64,000 nt of DNA, from NCBI RefSeq assembly GCF_001949145.1, contig NW_019091477.1:599900-663899 (forward strand), read 5' to 3'. Of the stretch, positions 60,101 to 64,000 are shown piece after piece (position 1 is the stretch's first letter; the number at the start of each line of letters is the position of its first letter). The notes under the pieces were generated by a model, which saw only the letters and a list, made by a program, of their open reading frames with translations, was not told the origin of the DNA and did no database searches. The translations under genes and the position numbers were made by a program. This DNA is from Acanthaster planci (Eukaryota > Echinodermata > Asteroidea > Valvatida > Acanthasteridae).

Positions 60101-60975
60101 GCTCGGCTGGCCCGTTGTTTTGGCCGGCTATTGTCGGTCTGTCGTTCCCTTCGACGGCCGTTTCTTGACCGTGGAGCACAGCCCTGGGAACGATGAGTGA
60201 GAACGATCAGAACCTGCTGTAAACTCCAAACCAGCGGGAGGAGAAACCAACCACCGTGGGGCCTGAACACATTTATTGTTGAAAAGACTGTGTTGCGTAT
60301 AGAAAACATCGGAAAGCACTGATACATTTACTTCTTTTAAAGCAGACAAAAATGTACATGTACATGTACACGACACAAGACGAAAAATAATGTCGTGATA
60401 TTGGAGCTGTTCATTTCGTACGAAAATTAACGAGTAGAGGGAACGTCCACGAAAACTAACCGCGATTTGTAATTTGATAGCACCCAGTTAATAAGTGAGG
60501 ACTGATTTTCTGTGTTTGATTTCTGGGAGGAAAGGTCAAGGGCTAAAGGCCAAAGGTTTAAAGGTTCCAGCTCCCCAGCCTGTTTCGTTCTAAGCATCGT
60601 GACGTCATGACCATCAGTTGCGTGCAACCTGATATTTGTGGTATTCCCTACTTGTCCTCGAGAGGCAAACACAGTTTTTAAAGCAGGGTTCAAAAATGCA
60701 GTGACACTTTTTCCGAACACTGTGGCCGTGTCCGAAACGGGCTTCCAGAGCTACGGCTGGGTCTATTGTCTCCGCGTCTCCACACATTTCCAATGGAGCG
60801 CAGACCTGGACCTAGCTCTAGACAACAGATTCGGATGCAGCAACATAATTCTCCCGAATTGTTTGTTGGTCACTCAGCGACACGTTTGTTTATTTGTTTG
60901 CTTTCTTTGACCGCCACAGCATCTACTTCAGCGCTAGAAGCATCGGACACAAGCAAAGATCTGTACTGGTTTTGA
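42065..60975 (+). CDS. VGLL2: Vestigial-like (VGLL1/2/3 class) TEAD cofactor, complete, 4 coding exons, 371 aa
   Basis: Nuclear transcription cofactor that binds TEAD/Scalloped factors through the TDU (Tondu) domain and has no DNA-binding domain of its own. The coding exons are 42065-42145, 43954-44398, 49090-49623 and 60920-60975: 1,116 bp, all phases agreeing. Visible blocks are the N-terminal MSCLDVMYQ box; KFGHYKMQE; a His-rich tract (about 66-76); VKKED, a possible SUMO acceptor motif, just before the TDU; the TDU at about 109-144 (AEYINSRCVLFTYY ... VVDEHFSRALSQPSS); LPASFWNS (187-194); His-, Pro- and Ser-rich stretches including a run of Ser; and the C-terminal DLYWF. Block order and wording match vertebrate VGLL2 best, but in an invertebrate it is probably the single pro-orthologue of VGLL1, 2 and 3. 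VGLL4 is excluded: it has two divergent TDU motifs. The ATG has A at -3. Confidence 0.94.
42146..43953 (+). other. VGLL2: VGLL intron 1
   Basis: 1,808 bp, from gtaaac to a T-rich acceptor tract ending cttgcag. I see no repeat or gene in it apart from C and A homopolymers near 42765-42781. Confidence 0.85.
43954..44398 (+). CDS. VGLL2: VGLL exon 2 (TDU domain)
   Basis: Acceptor aacttgcag|AAG and donor GGAG|gtaagt. It begins KFGHYKMQE, continues through Pro/Thr/Ser- and His-rich sequence, VKKEDKPTVEEAE and the full TDU domain, then a Gly/Ser tail. It ends in phase 1 (G). Confidence 0.95.
44399..49089 (+). other. VGLL2: VGLL intron 2
   Basis: 4,691 bp, phase 1, with GT/AG borders. It contains the 241-bp TACACTGCAAAA element near its 3' end. 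No other assigned content. Confidence 0.85.
48676..48916. mobile_element. 241-bp MITE with TACACTGCAAAA termini and internal GTGTTA/TAACAC array
   Basis: The left end is TACACTGCAAAAACTG; the right end on the minus strand is TACACTGCAAAACCTG. The interior is packed with about ten GTGTTA or TAACAC words in both orientations (for example GTGTTAAATTTAACACC), so much of the element can self-pair. There is no coding frame. It ends 174 bases before VGLL exon 3. Confidence 0.85.
49090..49623 (+). CDS. VGLL2: VGLL exon 3 (His/Ser-rich transactivation-like region)
   Basis: Acceptor tttcctcag|AATC and donor GAGTCAG|gtgagc. The split Glu codon is followed by SAIPLMCQRDLPASFWNS, the conserved block after the TDU in VGLL2, then HPHHHPHHS, a serine run, and Pro/His/Gly/Tyr-rich sequence. 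It ends in phase 1. Confidence 0.94.
50752..50868 (+). repeat. AT-rich tandem repeat
   Basis: Four to five imperfect units of the type ATTGTTAACTAGTTAAAAAA. Each contains the palindromes GTTAAC and ACTAGT or their variants. Confidence 0.85.
50871..50910 (+). repeat. 20-bp direct tandem repeat, two copies
   Basis: GGCCCCCTAACTGCAAGAGA is followed directly by GGTCCCCTAACTGCAAGAGA, one mismatch apart. It abuts the AT-rich tandem repeat. Confidence 0.9.
53621..53638 (+). repeat. CT microsatellite
   Basis: Nine perfect CT dinucleotides. Confidence 0.9.
54961..55106 (+). mobile_element. Palindromic MITE family, copy B (near-perfect)
   Basis: Two 65-base arms (54961-55025 and 55042-55106) differ at only two positions around a 16-base loop (AATGCGCGTTTGGAAA). 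Each arm carries CAATAG, CGCCTCCAAGAGTTGGC, AACGCGTT, a CCAAT box and GTCGACCC. Similarity of the flanks suggests the element extends about 12 bases further on each side. Having only two arm differences implies recent insertion or arm homogenisation. Confidence 0.92.
56723..56830 (-). mobile_element. Palindromic MITE family, copy C (right arm decayed)
   Basis: It reads CAATAGTGCGCCTCCAAGAG, TTGGCCAGTCACAACGCCCG, CAGTCGACCCTTTCC and GCGCATTGGGTCGGCAGA. The left arm aligns with copy B; after the loop only about 20 bases of the right arm are clear. The flank AATACGGGCGATTCA matches copy A. Its loop is opposite to copy B. Confidence 0.8.
58228..58279 (+). mobile_element. Half-copy of the AAGGCCGGTTC element
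   Basis: From TGACGTCAAATTCGCTTCGC to the end AACTGGCCTT it parallels the right end of the element at 58334-58520 (TGACGTCAGATTCGCTTCGC ... AACCGGCCTT) with few differences. No left end is visible. Confidence 0.7.
58334..58520 (+). mobile_element. 187-bp MITE with AAGGCCGGTTC termini
   Basis: The left end is AAGGCCGGTTCATACTTCGC; the right end on the minus strand is AAGGCCGGTTCGTAACTTCT. Similarity continues through GCAAAAGCGA against GCAAATGCGA, about 25 of 30 positions. It has no coding frame. A partial second copy lies 55 bases upstream. Confidence 0.8.
60920..60975 (+). CDS. VGLL2: VGLL exon 4 (C-terminal DLYWF tail)
   Basis: Acceptor gaccgccacag|CATC. The carried-over G makes Ala, then STSALEASDTSKDLYWF and TGA at 60973-60975. 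The KDLYWF end equals the C-terminus I recall for vertebrate VGLL2, and the phase fits exon 3, which together make this 56-bp exon convincing despite the 11.3-kb intron. Confidence 0.88.
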
Positions 60976-61228
60976 ACGAAGACCATCGGAGACGGACACC
61001 GACGATCAGCGACAGCCTTAAAACAATCTGCGGTGAGAAGCATTATAAGAACCAGTGCACCGGAATAGTTTAATTCGGCCAGGGCAGCGATCACAACGAC
61101 GAGTGTAAACTAAAATCGAGGAGATGATCTTGTACATTCAAGGCAGACTATTTTAGTCTTGTTTCAAGGCGTTCTCCAGAAAAGGGAAACAGTGACTCGA
61201 AGAACCCAAGTGTTTTCTCTGGGCCGGC

Positions 61229-61234
61229 AATAAA
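61229..61234 (+). terminator. VGLL2: Candidate VGLL polyadenylation signal (AATAAA)
   Basis: Canonical AATAAA 254 bases after the stop codon, followed by T-rich DNA with TGT words (CTACTTTCTGTCTGTT). It is the first AATAAA after the last exon. Confidence 0.5.
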
Positions 61235-62222
61235 ATGCATCTTCGGTCTACTTTCTGTCTGTTACCATCACCCGATGTTATCACTTCTAAATTCATGGCG
61301 AATTTTCTTCATAGAACTGTGTTGTTATATATATTTAAAAAAACAAAGAAACCAAAGTGTACTGTACAGCATAATTATGTTATTATGTATTCTGTCCTTT
61401 TATTTGTACCTTGTCAAGGTAATTTGGAGGTTATCTCCATCTGTCTCTGTGTTTAAGTATTTATAACATATTGCCCGGGGTCAAGGGAGTTGACGGGGTC
61501 AAAGCTTTGTCGAACCGGGAATTGTTGAGATTCCATCGACAGTTTTGAATGAAAACCCCGGTTAAATCATTTGAGGTCTCGGTGTAGGCCTCACAGTCAC
61601 GCAAAAGAAAAAAACAAATTCTCCCTGTTTTGTATGGATTTGCAATACGCCATTTAATTGTCGAACAAAATAAGGGATCAAACACATGTTCCCTGCAGAT
61701 CGCGTGTTGAACGAGTGCATGGACGGTATACGTTGATACGTGGCCCTTTGTATACATTTCGTCGCCCAATTTGGTTCGTTTTGTCGGCGAAGACTTTTTT
61801 TTGGGGGGGGTTTCTGTCGGCTCGTCAATACATCACACGACATGCATTCCGCTCGCTCAGTCCTGGGTTAATGGCAAATCGGCATTTTTTCATTGATTCT
61901 TTTGCGCGTCTACAGAGGGGAAATCAGTCAGATGACTCAAACAGATCTCAGGAAAATTGACAGACGGCATAAGAGAGATAAAAATTCATTTTATTCTTTT
62001 CTGGCGAAAGTGGCTTTATTGCTTATGGACAGACTTGTAGTCTCCTCGCATTGTGAACCAAGTACATCGTTAAGAGCTCCCTTTCCATCGTTTTTCTGCT
62101 TAACTGGAGAGACTCAAAATATTTGACCCGACAATCCTAAATTATTTGAGTTCAATCCATATTCGACCAAGCAGTCACTTATTTATCAATTTGCTTACGA
62201 TTTTATTGTACTAATTTAAGAT

Positions 62223-62228
62223 AATAAA
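62223..62228 (+). terminator. VGLL2: Alternative VGLL polyadenylation signal (AATAAA)
   Basis: A second canonical hexamer, about 1.25 kb after the stop, in AT-rich DNA with a T-rich stretch (GCTGTTTTTAAA) downstream. It would give a longer 3' UTR. Confidence 0.3.
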
Positions 62229-64000
62229 GAGTACGGCTTTGCGGTTAACAATTGCTGTTTTTAAAAGCAGAGAAACAAATATCTATTTAAGGACGCATGA
62301 TTGTTTTCAGATTGCAAGAAAATAATCTGCAGTAATCTGCTTGAACAAGAGATTATATATATGTAAAATTTGGTGTTTTCCCGGGGGCAATATTTAGAGT
62401 CATATTTCGGTTGGTGTACATTAATGTATATAAGTATAATTTCACTTCCTGTGTTGTCTCTCCCCATCGTTGTTTTTGAAACAAGACACGTTGCGTCCAG
62501 AATTTTGATGGGTGAAAAAAAAAATTGACGCGGAATTTTAATGACGTTTTAAGATGTTCCTTTTGGCTGGCCGTTTGTACGGGGCCGCAGCCGAGACGAT
62601 TTTTATCTGATGTTTTGAGAAAGTTTTTTCCCCCATATTTCTTGTTTTGAATCAGCTTTTGTACTGGTAACAGAGTTCACGTTAAAGTGTAGAATATACT
62701 TCTGTGTTGTCGGCGTTCGCGGTTGTTTAATTAAATGTTTTGCATTCGTTACCCACCGTGCTGTTCATGAGGAATGGAAGTTCATGAATTTAAACGCTGT
62801 ATTCTCTTCTGCAGCCATTGTTATTTATTGTTTGGTTTATCTTGAAGTTGGCATTTGGCAAGGACACAATGTTTTGGGGCAGTTGCCTGGCAGCACCTGT
62901 TACCGCTTTTTTTTTTCTCTTTTTTTTTTTTACTGTGTCATTTAGCATTCACAGACAAACAGTCTTTTGTATGGTAACAGTTCTTTTGATTTCATGCTAG
63001 CCTCCGTGACTTACAAGTAATCTTAAGCAAGTATTAATGACTGGGATAACTCGGTGTGAAGTCGGAGATGTATGCAGTTAGAGAGGTGACAAAATCTCGA
63101 TTTATTTGGTCAGCAGGAGCAGTTGTTTTCATTTGCACATTTTATCGTTAGACCAGATACGACCTCAAAATAAGTGACCATTGGGTAATACCTTATGTTC
63201 TTATTTTTCACGCAAGCCGACCTGTAACCTTAAGAGATCGTGAACGGCGATAAAATCTATCCAGAATGATGTACGTTTTCATTGGTCTTGGATTCGTCTC
63301 CATCATAATACTTTTTAAAAGGGAAAAATTCCAAGCAGGAATTTGTCATTAAAGCGTCAAAAAATTCATGAACCTGCGAGTCATTTTCTTCTCAATCGTT
63401 AATGGCTTATTTTGGTTGCCGAGAGTGTCTTCGATGGTCGTGAGCCATCTGAGATGGTTTCCCCCAAATTGGGTTACGAAACGTGAAGAGCGCCCCCATA
63501 CGCCTTACATTTGGATTTGATGAAATGCTGGAAGTCAAACTGGAACAGCAGGAATGCAGGACAGGGCAGATTTTATATGAGTGTTTTAGAGAAGTCTCCA
63601 TTTTGAGCCGCCTAACCAGTTTCAACGTTGTCTCCTATTCGCTTTCTAAGTCCCAACATCTATGAACATTTCGGGATTGTCGTATCTTCTCCAACCCGCA
63701 CCAAGTACCCTGAACATCACAGACCACAAAGGTGGCTACATTATTAGGTGGGTATAAGGTATTTGAAAAGTTTAAGAGCCGAGCTGGAAAATGCTGGAAG
63801 CTCTATGGCTACTTTTTGGCCGAAAGTGCTAGGCTAGCTAAACTTAAATTTGTGAGATTTCAGTTTTGGTTGAAAATAATATTTAAATTTCCTTGAAACT
63901 GCAAACGGTACTCTACTGAGTCCAGCAAAGATAAACCAACGTCTAACAAGCACCTCGGAACTTTTTTCTGCCCAAATACACTTGGAAAAGGAAAGGACCC

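Larger units (their letters stand above)
49624..60919 (+). other. VGLL2: VGLL intron 3 (11.3 kb)
   Basis: Phase 1 intron with GT/AG borders. It holds two palindromic MITE copies, the AAGGCCGGTTC element and a neighbouring half-copy, AT-rich and 20-bp tandem repeats and a CT microsatellite. No nested gene was recognised on either strand. Confidence 0.85.
60976..64000 (+). other. VGLL 3' untranslated region and downstream flank
   Basis: No further coding exon recognised on either strand. The VGLL 3' UTR probably ends near the AATAAA at 61229 or the one at 62223. The remainder is AT-rich with short spurious open frames. Confidence 0.6.

Noticed and set aside
1-64000. CRISPR arrays, operons and other prokaryote-type systems
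   Set aside because: No regularly spaced direct repeats with unique spacers, no close-packed same-strand genes; the gene structure is plainly eukaryotic.

Overview
The window is animal nuclear DNA: compact exons with canonical GT/AG borders, long introns, tRNA-derived SINE and non-LTR retrotransposon debris, and several short inverted-repeat DNA elements. The three genes, the intermediate base composition and the frequent TACATGTAC-type words suggest a marine invertebrate deuterostome (cephalochordate, echinoderm or hemichordate). I cannot choose between these from sequence alone. A 118-base run of N marks an assembly gap.

Layout. (1) Minus strand, 1181-1636: the first two coding exons of a tomosyn gene (STXBP5/STXBP5L family); the rest lies beyond the left edge. 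(2) Plus strand, 5929-28571: a complete eight-exon HTATSF1 (Tat-SF1/CUS2) gene encoding 447 aa. It has an N-terminal aromatic region, an acidic run, an RRM, a lysine-rich linker and a C-terminal UHM. One 16.6-kb intron splits the linker/RRM junction from most of the UHM. (3) Plus strand, 42065-60975: a complete four-exon vestigial-like gene of the VGLL1/2/3 class encoding 371 aa. It has the N-terminal MSCLDVMYQ box, a TEAD-binding TDU domain, His- and Ser-rich tracts and a 56-bp last exon encoding a C-terminal DLYWF tail. I found no other convincing protein-coding gene; the remaining long open frames are low-complexity or antisense.

How the genes relate. They do not form a pathway. Tomosyn acts in SNARE-dependent exocytosis, HTATSF1 in U2 snRNP assembly and splicing, and VGLL in TEAD-dependent transcription. 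Their linkage is the interesting part. HTATSF1 and VGLL1 are neighbours on human Xq26, and VGLL2 and STXBP5 are both on human 6q, so this window looks like an ancestral arrangement later split among vertebrate paralogous regions.

Mobile DNA. Introns and intergenic DNA hold a three-copy family of near-perfect palindromes (best copy 54961-55106), four other terminal-inverted-repeat elements (9836-10089, 27679-27907, 48676-48916, 58334-58520), two TTAA-bounded candidates (10632-11224 and a 59-bp palindrome at 40861-40919), a 5'-truncated CR1/L2-like LINE end, a tRNA-derived SINE and several small tandem repeats. I saw no CRISPR array, operon, rRNA or intact tRNA gene.
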